DNA from: Kiloniellaceae bacterium
GTDB lineage: Bacteria; Pseudomonadota; Alphaproteobacteria; Kiloniellales; J153
Length of the DNA stretch: 64,000 bases
Reading direction: 5' to 3'
NCBI GenBank assembly: GCA_021776115.1
Contig: JAJFGN010000070.1
Coordinates: forward strand, 62,001-126,000
Part shown: positions 44,175 to 52,391 of the stretch, piece after piece
Layout of the letters: every line of letters begins with the position of its first letter
How positions within the stretch are numbered: the stretch's first letter is position 1
Position numbers and translations under genes: made by a program
The notes under the pieces: model-generated
Database searches by the model: none
What the model saw: the letters and a program-made list of their open reading frames with translations, nothing else
Told to the model about the DNA's origin: nothing

Positions 44175-45395
44175 TCAGGCCGCGCCCGCGCCGTCGGCCG
44201 CGGCCCCTGCGCTTTCGGCTGTTGCCAGTGACCGCGCCATCCAACGATGGAAGCAATGGGTCGGCGGTTCCAAGACCGGGGTAAAGACACCGCCCTGGAA
44301 CGCCGGCGAGGCGCGGCCGCGCTGCATTTCCTCGACCACGTTGACATCCTCGGCGAAAACCGCGCGCCAGTTCTCGGCATTCGCCGCGCGCACGCCGGCG
44401 AAATCGGGGCCCAGGGGCGTTTCGCCCACATAATAGATCTCGAAATGCTCGATCGTGCGGTCCGGCCCCAATGGCTCCAGCCGCACCGCATAGAAGTGAT
44501 CGCAGTGCAGGCCGAGCAGGAGGTTGGGAAACAGGGCGATGTATTCGGCCGCTCCGTCCCATTTCGCCGGCAGCTTTGGGAAGCGGTTCAGTGCCGGGTC
44601 AGCATTTGACGTTTGCGGCTTGTAGGCGGTGCTACCCTGGCCGGCGAAAAAGCCGTCTTCCGCAATGTTGTAATGATCTTCAAGGCGCGAGTAGGCGTTC
44701 AGGCCGGGATGAATCCAGGGCAGGTGATAGGCCTCACAGTAGTTTTCGACGGCGAGCTTCCAGTTGCATCCTACCTCGAAACGCAGGGAGGAATCCGGCC
44801 CGCCGTGGCGAATCAGGCTTAGGTCGAAATCGGCCCAGCGCGCGGCAAGGGGCGCGACGTGATCCTCGAAGGCTGGAGCGTCACCCGAGAGATTGACGAA
44901 AATTTGGTCCAGCCACACGGTGCTGCGCACCTCACGCAGGCCATGCCGGGACTTGTCGAAGCCCTCGACGTTGTTCTTCCTAACCCCGCCGACCGACGGC
45001 GTGGCGCGCAGCCGCCCCTCGAAATCGTAGGCCCATGAGTGGTAGGGGCAACGCAGGGTCGTCAGGCTCTTGCAGGGCTGCGTCACCAGGCGGTGGCCGC
45101 GATGGCTGCACACGTTGTGGAAGACGCGCACCTTGCCGTCGCGCCCGCGTACGCTCATCAGCGGCAGGCCCACAAGGTCGGCCGGGCGCGCGTCGCCCGG
45201 ATCGGGGATGGCGCTGGCCATGCCGATGCAGGTCCAGGTCCGCGCCAGAACGCCGTCGCGCTCCTGAAGCGCGAAATCCGGCCCCGTGTAGGCCACGTTG
45301 GGCAGGCCCTTGGCCTGCTCGATCGGCCTGTCGATTCCCGCTAGAACCTCGGCCCAGGTGATTGCCTGCGGTCCGATAGCGATTTCTTGTACCAT
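44175..45395 (-). CDS. Rieske aromatic-ring-hydroxylating/betaine-type oxygenase alpha subunit
   Basis: 406 residues from ATG 45395 (MVQEIAIGPQAITWAEVL). The Rieske [2Fe-2S] motif is NVCSHRGH..CPYHSW, and the mononuclear iron site is NYCEAYHLPWIHPGL. The C-terminal catalytic domain is of the choline-monooxygenase/glycine-betaine-demethylase style (FPNLLLGLHCDHFYAVRLEPLGPD; ED-VNVVEEMQRG). With the adjacent GlxA-type regulator, a role in demethylating a quaternary amine such as betaine or stachydrine is plausible but unproven. No reductase partner gene is adjacent. Confidence 0.85.
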   Translation of the reverse strand: MVQEIAIGPQAITWAEVLAGIDRPIEQAKGLPNVAYTGPDFALQERDGVLARTWTCIGMASAIPDPGDARPADLVGLPLMSVRGRDGKVRVFHNVCSHRGHRLVTQPCKSLTTLRCPYHSWAYDFEGRLRATPSVGGVRKNNVEGFDKSRHGLREVRSTVWLDQIFVNLSGDAPAFEDHVAPLAARWADFDLSLIRHGGPDSSLRFEVGCNWKLAVENYCEAYHLPWIHPGLNAYSRLEDHYNIAEDGFFAGQGSTAYKPQTSNADPALNRFPKLPAKWDGAAEYIALFPNLLLGLHCDHFYAVRLEPLGPDRTIEHFEIYYVGETPLGPDFAGVRAANAENWRAVFAEDVNVVEEMQRGRASPAFQGGVFTPVLEPPTHCFHRWMARSLATAESAGAAADGAGAA

Positions 45396-45722
45396 GTCCC
45401 GACTCCAGTCCGGCATGGGGTCCCTCGGATCGAGGGCCCGACCACCCAGGTATTCCGTTACATCTAGGTCAAGGCAGGCCGGTATTCCTGCGGATTCGCG
45501 TCAAGTTTCTGTCGCAAATTCGCGAGGATTTGGGGCGTAAACCCGCAGGAATGATGGCCCCAAACGTGCCTCAGAAGCGCCATAGTCTGGGGCTAGCAAA
45601 TACCCGCCACCGGCCGATCCGCCGGGGTCTAAGCGCACGACATCCTCGTAGGAATCAAGGACCCCTGGTTCCTGTCCGGTAGGTCGTGGTATCCCAAAGC
45701 GGCCTGGAACAGGAGGGTGGCC
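45396..45722. other. Divergent intergenic region Rieske gene / chvI
   Basis: 327 bases without a gene. It contains an inverted repeat ATTCCTGCGG (45484-45493) / CCGCAGGAAT (45543-45552) with 49 bases between, and inside it a near-palindrome TCGCAAATTCGCGA (45512-45525). These lie about 90-160 bases upstream of the Rieske gene and could bind the GlxA-type regulator. AGGAGG at 45711-45716 sets the chvI start. Confidence 0.5.
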
Positions 45723-46424
45723 ATGCAGCACACCATCGCCCTGGTTGACGACGACCGGAACATTCTTACTTCAGTCTCAATCGCCTTGGAGGCGGAAGGA
45801 TTTAAGGTGCGGACCTATGCGGACGGCGCGGAGGCCTTGCGCGGCCTCTCGGCCAGTCCGGCGGACGTTGCCATTCTGGATATCAAGATGCCGCGCATGG
45901 ACGGGATGGAGTTGCTTGGCCGCCTGCGTAGTTCCTCGAACATGCCGGTAATTTTCCTGACCTCGAAGGACGACGAGGTAGACGAGGTTCTGGGGTTGCG
46001 CCTCGGCGCCGACGACTACATCACCAAGCCGTTCTCGCAGCGCCTCTTGATCGAACGAATTCGTGTCCTGCTGCGCCGCGAGCGTGGTGCGAAGGATGAC
46101 TCGGGCGCGGGGTCCGGTGAAAAACCCATGTTGCGGGGCGATCTGGTGCTCGATCCGGCGCGTCATCTGTGCACTTGGAAGGACCAGCCCGTCAATTTGA
46201 CTGTAACTGAGTTCTTAATTCTCAAAGCCTTGGCCGCGCGGCCGGGACACGTGAAGAGCCGCGATCAGCTGATGGATTCGGCTTACGGCGAATCGATTTA
46301 CGTCGATGACCGGACCATCGATAGTCATATCAAACGGCTGCGCAAAAAATTTAAAGACCTCGACGACGATTTCAACGAGATCGAAACTCTTTACGGTGTC
46401 GGCTATCGTTATAAGGATCGATAG
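45723..46424 (+). CDS. chvI: Response regulator ChvI
   Basis: 233 residues from ATG 45723 (AGGAGG six bases before). Receiver domain with DDDRN near the start, the phospho-acceptor Asp in [13 protein letters not shown] (about residue 51) and the LTSKDDE...[10 protein letters not shown] run; C-terminal winged helix ([62 protein letters not shown]). The sequence is that of ChvI/BatR, the partner of ChvG. This pair governs envelope, acid and host-contact responses in Alphaproteobacteria. The kinase gene follows 74 bases later. Confidence 0.94.
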   Translation: MQHTIALVDDDRNILTSVSIALEAEGFKVRTYADGAEALRGLSASPADVAILDIKMPRMDGMELLGRLRSSSNMPVIFLTSKDDEVDEVLGLRLGADDYITKPFSQRLLIERIRVLLRRERGAKDDSGAGSGEKPMLRGDLVLDPARHLCTWKDQPVNLTVTEFLILKALAARPGHVKSRDQLMDSAYGESIYVDDRTIDSHIKRLRKKFKDLDDDFNEIETLYGVGYRYKDR

Positions 46425-46498
46425 CGGCGGCGCCAGCGGTGTGGGGGAGCCGCTTCGCCGATTTCCCGCGGCGCCTCCGGTGCTGTATTCTGGAAGCC

Positions 46499-48202
46499 AT
46501 GAGCGCCGATCATGACACCAAAGGACGGTCCACGGGTCCGGCCGCGGGCAGGCGGATGCGCGCTCCGCAGCCCGCAGCCGCCGAGCGCGCGACGGCGCGG
46601 GTGCGGCGCAGACGTCGGCGGCCTGGGGTTCGCTCGCCGCTGATCAGGCGGATTCTTCTGCTCAATGTCTTGGTGCTGGTGATTCCCGTGTTGGGCCTAC
46701 TGCACCTCGACCAATACCGCCATACGCTGATTGCCTCCGCACTGGACGGCCTGCGCGTCCAGGCGCGTACCTTCGCTTTGACCCTGGGGAGCGCCGCCGT
46801 GGTCGGCACCCCGCTCGGCGAGGAGCGTCTAATGGCCGAATCGGCCCGCCACTTGATGCGCGTCTTACTATACGACACCGGCGTGCGGGCGCGCATTTTC
46901 GACCGTGGCGGCGACCTCGTGGCCGATAGTTTCGTATTGGTAGGGCCGGGCGGTTTGGTTCAGGTGGTGGAGCTTCCGGCTGCCGACAAAAGCGGCTTAC
47001 TGGCCGCGTTAGAGCGCTGGTACGACAGGGTCACCGACTGGCTGCCGTCAAGCGATGAACTGCCTCTCTACACGGAGTCGCGCACGCAAACTGCAGCCGA
47101 TTATGAGGAAGTTCAGCGGGCCCTGAATGGCGAGGCGCTCGGCGTGGCTAGGGCCGACCGCCGGGGCCGCCTGATGCTCTCGGTCGCCGTACCGGTCCAG
47201 CGCTACCGCCAGGTGCTGGGCGGGCTCATGGTGTCCATGGACGGGGCCGAGGTCGACGCCGCCGTGAGCGCTCGCCGCTTGGATATTTTGCTTGTTTTCG
47301 GTGTTGCCTTGGCGGTTACCGTGCTTTTGTCGTTGTATCTGGCCGGGACCATCGCCCGGCCGATCCGCCGGTTGGCCCTGGCGGCCGATCAGGTACGCTA
47401 CGGTAAAGGCCGCAAGTATGAAATTCCGGATTTCACCCGCCGGGGCGACGAAGTTGGCGACCTTTCAGCCGCTTTACGGGACATGACGGCCGCATTGTGG
47501 GCCCGGCTCGACGCCATCGAGGGCTTCGCCGCCGACGTGGCGCATGAGATCAAGAACCCGCTGACGTCTTTGCGCAGCGCGGTCGAAACCGTGGCCCGGG
47601 TCGAAGATCCGGATCAGCAAAAACGCCTCATGTCGATTATTCTCGACGACGTGCAGCGCCTGGACCGATTGATCAGCGATATATCCGGAGCTTCTCGCCT
47701 CGACGCCGAACTGTCGCGGGCCGAGAGCACGCCAGTAGATATCGCCCACTTGCTCACGACCCTGGTCGAAGCGCACGACGCCACGGCGCCGGCCGACGGC
47801 CCGCGTTTCCGGCTGGAGGTCGATTCCAGGGAGGACCTGACCGTTCTGGGTATGGAAGACCGGCTCGGTCAAGTGTTGCGCAATCTCATTAGCAACGCGA
47901 TCACTTTCAGCCCGTCCAACGGCGAGATCGTGCTCTCCGCCCGGCGCGACGGGTTCTGGGTCGTCATGACTGTCGAGGACGCGGGCCCCGGTATTCCCGA
48001 AACCAAGCTCTCGGCTATCTTCGATCGATTCTATACCGAACGGCCCAGCAGTGAGAAATTCGGCACCCACTCGGGATTGGGCCTGAGCATCTCGAAGCAG
48101 ATCGTCGAGGCCCACGGCGGCACGATCGCGGCGGAGAACCGGTGCGGCGACGATGGTAGGCCACGCGGAGCGGCATTTACGGTTCGCTTGCCGGCGGCCT
48201 AA
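46499..48202 (+). CDS. chvG: Sensor histidine kinase ChvG
   Basis: 567 residues from ATG 46499. A basic N-tail, then TM1 (RRILLLNVLVLVIPVLGLLHLDQYR), a periplasmic domain of about 210 residues beginning HTLIASALDGLRVQARTFA (typical ChvG), TM2 (ILLVFGVALAVTVLLSLYLAG), HAMP (IARPIRRLALAADQVR), HisKA with VAHEIKNPLTSLRSAVE, and ATPase motifs NLISNAITFSP, DAGPGIP and HSGLGLSISKQ. In relatives the periplasmic inhibitor ExoR controls ChvG; no exoR is in this window. The HprK-RapZ gene follows 64 bases later. Confidence 0.94.
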   Translation: MSADHDTKGRSTGPAAGRRMRAPQPAAAERATARVRRRRRRPGVRSPLIRRILLLNVLVLVIPVLGLLHLDQYRHTLIASALDGLRVQARTFALTLGSAAVVGTPLGEERLMAESARHLMRVLLYDTGVRARIFDRGGDLVADSFVLVGPGGLVQVVELPAADKSGLLAALERWYDRVTDWLPSSDELPLYTESRTQTAADYEEVQRALNGEALGVARADRRGRLMLSVAVPVQRYRQVLGGLMVSMDGAEVDAAVSARRLDILLVFGVALAVTVLLSLYLAGTIARPIRRLALAADQVRYGKGRKYEIPDFTRRGDEVGDLSAALRDMTAALWARLDAIEGFAADVAHEIKNPLTSLRSAVETVARVEDPDQQKRLMSIILDDVQRLDRLISDISGASRLDAELSRAESTPVDIAHLLTTLVEAHDATAPADGPRFRLEVDSREDLTVLGMEDRLGQVLRNLISNAITFSPSNGEIVLSARRDGFWVVMTVEDAGPGIPETKLSAIFDRFYTERPSSEKFGTHSGLGLSISKQIVEAHGGTIAAENRCGDDGRPRGAAFTVRLPAA

Positions 48203-48266
48203 ACTGTGGCTGCCCGCCAGGAAACCCGAATTGCGCCGCTTGGACGGCAGGGAAACGGATTCGCCG

Positions 48267-49637
48267 ATGAAAACGCAGACTGTTCACGCGACCTGCGTCG
48301 CGCTCGATGGGACGTCAGGCCGGTGTGGGATCCTGCTACGCGGTCCCTCCGGGGCGGGTAAATCCGATCTGGCGCTTCGATTGATTGACGAGGGCGCGCG
48401 CCTGGTCGCCGACGATCGGTGCGAGCTCAGTCTGGACGAATCGGGCCAAGGTGTAGCGCCGCGTGTGATCGCACGGGCCCCGGCCGCTCTGGCTGGGCGG
48501 ATCGAAGCGCGTGGACTGGGCATCGTCGAGGCGCCCCGCGTCGCCGAGGCGCAGGTCGTGTTGATCGTCGATCTCGTTCGCGGCGACGCGGTTGAACGCC
48601 TGCCGGAGCCTTTGTGCGAGGACCTTATGGGCGTCGCGCTGCCGTGCCTGGCGCTCGATCCGTTCCAAGTCTCGGCGCCGGCCAAGCTGCGCCTGGCTCT
48701 GGGCCAATTGGCGGCGCCCGGCTCCGCCGCTGTGCCCGGCACGGCTGCCGAATCAAAGACCAAGATCGAGCGCAGGCGCGTTGTTTTGGTCACAGGCATG
48801 TCCGGCGCGGGGCATTCTACGGCCCTGAAAGTCTTGGAAGATGCGGGTTACGAGGCCATCGACAACCTGCCGCTCAGCCTGCTCGACGCGGTCTTGTTTG
48901 AAGCCGAATCGACCCGGCCTCTCGCCGTTGGCATCGATACCCGCACCCGCCGCTTTGCCGCCGCGACCGTGATCAATCACCTACACAGTCTGACCACCCA
49001 TACCGACTTGGCTGTGACTCTGGTGTTTCTCGACTGCCAGGACGATGTCCTTGTGCGCCGCTTCACCGAGACACGCCGGCGCCACCCCCTGGCGCGGGAC
49101 CGCCCCGTGGCCGATGGCATTTCGGCCGAACGTGGACTAATCGCGCCGCTTAAAGCGCGTGCCGACCTGATGCTCGATACCTCCGTATATTCTCCGGGAG
49201 AGCTCGGCCGTGTCTTGGCTGGGCATCTTGGCCTGGGGGAGGGTATGGGCATGACGCTATTCGTGACCTCCTTTTCATTTCGTCACGGCCTGCCACGCGA
49301 GGCCGATCTGGTGTTCGATGTGCGATTCTTAACCAATCCCCACTACGAACCCGCGCTTCGGCCCTTCGACGGACGCGACCCCAGAGTTGCCGCTTATATA
49401 GAAAAAGACCCAGAATTCGCGGATTTCATGGCCCGCCTGACCGGCATGCTTGCGCCGCTGCTCCCGAGGTACGAGCGCGAGGGGAAGAGCTATCTGACGA
49501 TCGCCGTTGGATGTACCGGCGGCCGCCATCGCTCGGTCTTGGTCGCGGAGCGGCTTGGCGCCTGGTTTCAAGAGCTGGGCCGGCCGGCGGAGATCAGCCA
49601 CCGCGATGTTGAGTCAGGCGGCAATCCCGCGCACTAG
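48267..49637 (+). CDS. Fused HPr kinase/phosphorylase and RNase adapter RapZ
   Basis: 456 residues from ATG 48267. Residues 1-147 are a short alphaproteobacterial HprK: Walker A GPSGAGKS (26-33), LVADDR (47-51) and the EARGLGIVEAP signature (80-90). A linker of about 22 residues (APGSAAVPGTAAESKTKIER) joins it to a full RapZ/YvcJ protein (171-456): P-loop-like GMSGAGHS (177-184), AIDNLP (198-203), DTSVYSPGELG and GCTGGRHRSVLVAERL. The genes are usually separate and adjacent. The RapZ P-loop Lys is His183. HprK phosphorylates or dephosphorylates HPr on Ser; RapZ senses sugar-amine or nucleotide signals. No frameshift or stop is seen at the junction. Confidence 0.9.
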   Translation: MKTQTVHATCVALDGTSGRCGILLRGPSGAGKSDLALRLIDEGARLVADDRCELSLDESGQGVAPRVIARAPAALAGRIEARGLGIVEAPRVAEAQVVLIVDLVRGDAVERLPEPLCEDLMGVALPCLALDPFQVSAPAKLRLALGQLAAPGSAAVPGTAAESKTKIERRRVVLVTGMSGAGHSTALKVLEDAGYEAIDNLPLSLLDAVLFEAESTRPLAVGIDTRTRRFAAATVINHLHSLTTHTDLAVTLVFLDCQDDVLVRRFTETRRRHPLARDRPVADGISAERGLIAPLKARADLMLDTSVYSPGELGRVLAGHLGLGEGMGMTLFVTSFSFRHGLPREADLVFDVRFLTNPHYEPALRPFDGRDPRVAAYIEKDPEFADFMARLTGMLAPLLPRYEREGKSYLTIAVGCTGGRHRSVLVAERLGAWFQELGRPAEISHRDVESGGNPAH

Positions 49638-49707
49638 GCATTACGGGGATGATTTGCGGGCTGATTCGCGCTAGAACCCGGCGGTTTGCTATTCAAAGGA
49701 TCGTGAA

Positions 49708-50112
49708 ATGATCGGAATGGTGCTCGTTACCCATGGGCGGCTCGCCTCGGAATTCGTTGCCGCTCTGGAGCACGTCGTGGGGCCGCAGAAGAATATTGCC
49801 GCTATTTGCATCGGTCCAGACGACGATATGGAACAGCGCCGCCGCGAAATAATCGAAAGTGTCGGCAAGGCGGACAAAGGCCGGGGGGTCGTACTCTTGA
49901 CCGACATGTTCGGGGGCACCCCATCCAATTTGGCGATCTCCGTGCTCGACCAGGGGCGGGTCGAGGTTATTGCCGGGGTCAATTTACCGATGCTCATCAA
50001 GCTAGCGAGCTTGCGCGAGAGCGAGACTTTGACGTCGGCGGTGGCGCAAGCGCAGGAAGCGGGCCGAAAATACATCAACGTCGCGTCGCAGTTGCTGGCG
50101 GACAAGAGCTGA
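49708..50112 (+). CDS. PTS EIIA component, mannose type
   Basis: 134 residues. EIIA-Man fold: MIGMVLVTHG with active His9, then DMEQRRREIIESVGKADKGRGVVLLTDMFGGTPSNLAISVLD and INLPML-like 'GVNLPMLIKLASLRES'. It accepts phosphate from HPr. No EIIB, C or D genes are near, so it belongs to the regulatory, transport-free PTS of Alphaproteobacteria. It lies 70 bases after the HprK-RapZ gene and 16 before HPr. Confidence 0.93.
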   Translation: MIGMVLVTHGRLASEFVAALEHVVGPQKNIAAICIGPDDDMEQRRREIIESVGKADKGRGVVLLTDMFGGTPSNLAISVLDQGRVEVIAGVNLPMLIKLASLRESETLTSAVAQAQEAGRKYINVASQLLADKS

Positions 50113-50128
50113 AGACACGGGGGGTCAT

Positions 50129-50407
50129 ATGACTGTGACGCCCGCGACGATCCGTGCGACGATCCGCAATCGGCGGGGTTTGCACGCCCGCGCGGCGGCG
50201 AAATTCGTTAAATTGGCCGGCACCTTCGACGCCGAGGTCATGGTGCAGGCCAATGGAACCGAGGTGCCGGGCTCGTCGATCATGGGTCTGATGATGCTCG
50301 CGGCCTCGACTGGATGCGAACTTTTGTTGACGGCTAGGGGCCCCGAGGCCCGCGCCGCTGTCGAGGCCCTGGCGGCCTTGGTCGGAAAGAAATTCGATGA
50401 AGACTGA
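50129..50407 (+). CDS. Phosphocarrier protein HPr
   Basis: 92 residues. NRRGLHARAAAKF carries His19, phosphorylated by EI, and VPGSSIMGLMMLA carries Ser50 before IMG, the site expected for the HprK domain encoded nearby. Both sites together with HprK imply dual control of the pathway. Its last codons overlap the start of the EI gene by 11 bases. Confidence 0.95.
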   Translation: MTVTPATIRATIRNRRGLHARAAAKFVKLAGTFDAEVMVQANGTEVPGSSIMGLMMLAASTGCELLLTARGPEARAAVEALAALVGKKFDED

Positions 50408-52247
50408 AAAGCCCGCAAAAAAAGCCAAGCGTGCTGCGCCAAAAACGCGTGGGGCGGAAAAGCCGCGCGCAAAGGCCAAGGCTCCAGTCGCCGATCCGCG
50501 CGGGCAAAGTGTATTCGAAGGTCTTGGCGTTTCGCCGGGAATCGCGATTGGCCAAGCGCATCAGCGCGACGGTGGCGATGTCCAGGTGATCGAGCGCCAG
50601 ATCGCCAAAAGCGAGGTTGAGAGCGAACTAGAGCGGTTTCAGGGTGCCGTCGCGCAGTCCCTGCGTCAGGTCGCGAAGCTCAAAACCAAGGCCAAGACGT
50701 TTCACGGCACGGCGGCCGAAGAACTGGGATTTCTGCTAGACGCGCACACTCACATGCTCGAGAGCCGCAGCCTTGTCGGTGGAATTAGGCAGCGCATCCA
50801 GGCCAGATTGTGCAACGCCGAAGCGGCGGTCATGGCCGAGATCGGTGTTATCGCGCGAAACTTCGCCGAAATGGACGATGCCTATTTACGCTCGCGCGGC
50901 CAGGAGGTGCGTGAAGTCGGCCTGAGAATCGTGCGGAATCTAGCCAAGGCGACTTTCAGTGGGTTCGATCACCTAGAGCCGGGCAGCATCGTCATCGCGG
51001 AAGAAATCACCCCCGCCGACACAGCCTTGATGAACCCGCGCATCGTAGGTGGATTCGCTTGTGCGATCGGCGGTGCGGAAGGGCATACCGCGATTATGGC
51101 GCGCTCGCTGGGCCTGCCGGCGGTCCTAGGTGTCGGCGCATTGATCGGCGCCGTGCACAGTGGCGACACCGTGATTGTCGACGGCTCGAACGGCGTGGTG
51201 GTGATCAATCCATCGGCGGCTTGCCGGAGCGATTACGAACGCCGGCGCAAGGCGATGGAGCGTGAGACTCAGGCCTTGGGCCGCCTGCGCAACGTCGCGC
51301 CGGTGACGCGCGACGGTATCCGTGTGACCTTGCAGGCGAACCTAGAATTGCCGCGCGAAGTTGGCCAAGCGGTCGCGGCAGGGGCGGAGGGCATAGGCCT
51401 TTTGCGCACAGAGTTCCTGTTTATGAATCGCGACGACTTACCGAGCGAGGACGAACAGACAGCGGCCCTAACCGAAATCGTCGAAGCCATGCCGGGGCGC
51501 CCGGTTACCGTGCGCACCCTGGATATCGGGGGTGAGAAGTTGACCTCCTCCCTGGGGGCGCATTTCGCCGAAACATCGAACCCGGCGCTTGGCTTGCGCG
51601 CGATTCGCCTGTCGCTTAAGGAACCCAAGCTATTGGAAACGCAGCTTGCCGCCATGTTGCGTGCCAGCGCGAAGGGTAATCTGCGCATCCTCCTACCCAT
51701 GATATCGACCGTCTCGGAAGTTAAGGAAGTCCGCAAGATTCTGGCCAACGTCGCGGCCCGGCTCAAGCGTCGGGGTGTGCGGATTGCCGATCCTCTTCCG
51801 CCGCTCGGCGTTATGATCGAAATACCGGGCGCCGCCCTTACGGCTGACGCCTTGGCCAAGGTCGCGGATTTCTTCGCCATCGGCAGCAACGATCTGACGA
51901 TGTACACACTGGCGATCGACCGTGGCGAGGAAAGCGTTGCCCATCTTTATAACCCGCTCCATCCCAGCGTCCTGAGGTTGATGCAATTCGCCGTTCAGGC
52001 AGCGCTGCGCGCCCGCATCCCGATCTCGATCTGCGGTGAGATTGCCGGCGATGTGCGTTTCACGGCCCTAAACCTGGGGTTGGGTGTGCGCGAGTTGTCG
52101 ATGGGGGCGAACGCCTTGCCGCGCATTAAAAGCCGTATTCTGAACCTGGATATGCAGGCCGCGACTCAGCGGGCGGACATGATCATGGACCAGTACGACG
52201 CGGGCCGAATCGCAGCCTTGCTCGACGATTTCAACGATGCCAGCTAA
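50397..52247 (+). CDS. ptsI: Phosphoenolpyruvate-protein phosphotransferase (EI)
   Basis: 616 residues. The EI fold begins at VFEGLGVSPGIAIG (residue 39). The phospho-histidine is His230 in GGAEGHTAIMARSLGLPAV; PEP-binding parts are GIGLLRTEFLFMNRD, VTVRTLDIGGEK, IGSNDLTMYTLAIDR and ICGEIAGD. No GAF domain precedes it, so it is EI rather than PtsP. Residues 1-36 are an unusual Lys/Ala/Pro-rich tail (KTEKPAKKAKRAAPKTRG...). The start overlaps HPr, and no other ATG fits. Donates phosphate to HPr and EIIA. Confidence 0.95.
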   Translation: MKTEKPAKKAKRAAPKTRGAEKPRAKAKAPVADPRGQSVFEGLGVSPGIAIGQAHQRDGGDVQVIERQIAKSEVESELERFQGAVAQSLRQVAKLKTKAKTFHGTAAEELGFLLDAHTHMLESRSLVGGIRQRIQARLCNAEAAVMAEIGVIARNFAEMDDAYLRSRGQEVREVGLRIVRNLAKATFSGFDHLEPGSIVIAEEITPADTALMNPRIVGGFACAIGGAEGHTAIMARSLGLPAVLGVGALIGAVHSGDTVIVDGSNGVVVINPSAACRSDYERRRKAMERETQALGRLRNVAPVTRDGIRVTLQANLELPREVGQAVAAGAEGIGLLRTEFLFMNRDDLPSEDEQTAALTEIVEAMPGRPVTVRTLDIGGEKLTSSLGAHFAETSNPALGLRAIRLSLKEPKLLETQLAAMLRASAKGNLRILLPMISTVSEVKEVRKILANVAARLKRRGVRIADPLPPLGVMIEIPGAALTADALAKVADFFAIGSNDLTMYTLAIDRGEESVAHLYNPLHPSVLRLMQFAVQAALRARIPISICGEIAGDVRFTALNLGLGVRELSMGANALPRIKSRILNLDMQAATQRADMIMDQYDAGRIAALLDDFNDAS

Positions 52248-52391
52248 ACGACGCTCGCGGCTTGCCGTAACCGCGTGCGGCTGATAAAGGACCGGCCCAA
52301 GAGAGCCCGGATTCGAGCCGAGTCCCGCAGCGCCAGCCTCCGATTCCGGACCGCCCCCTGAGAGCCCCAATGCAGAAGGATTGAGACCCGC
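52248..52391. other. Leader region of ahcY
   Basis: 144 bases between EI and ahcY, holding the ahcY promoter or leader. GAAGGATTGAGACC (52375 on) precedes the ATG. I compared it by eye with the SAH riboswitch and found no convincing match. A tRNA T-loop-like GATTCGAGCC occurs near 52310 but has no pairing arms. Confidence 0.4.

Noticed and set aside
52300-52345. tRNA-like fragment (GATTCGAGCC ... GCGCCA) before ahcY
   Set aside because: The T-loop-like bases have no pairing T-stem, and no acceptor, D or anticodon arms can be found upstream.
52248-52391. Possible SAH riboswitch in the ahcY leader
   Set aside because: The conserved core I remember for that riboswitch is not visible; ahcY position alone is not evidence.
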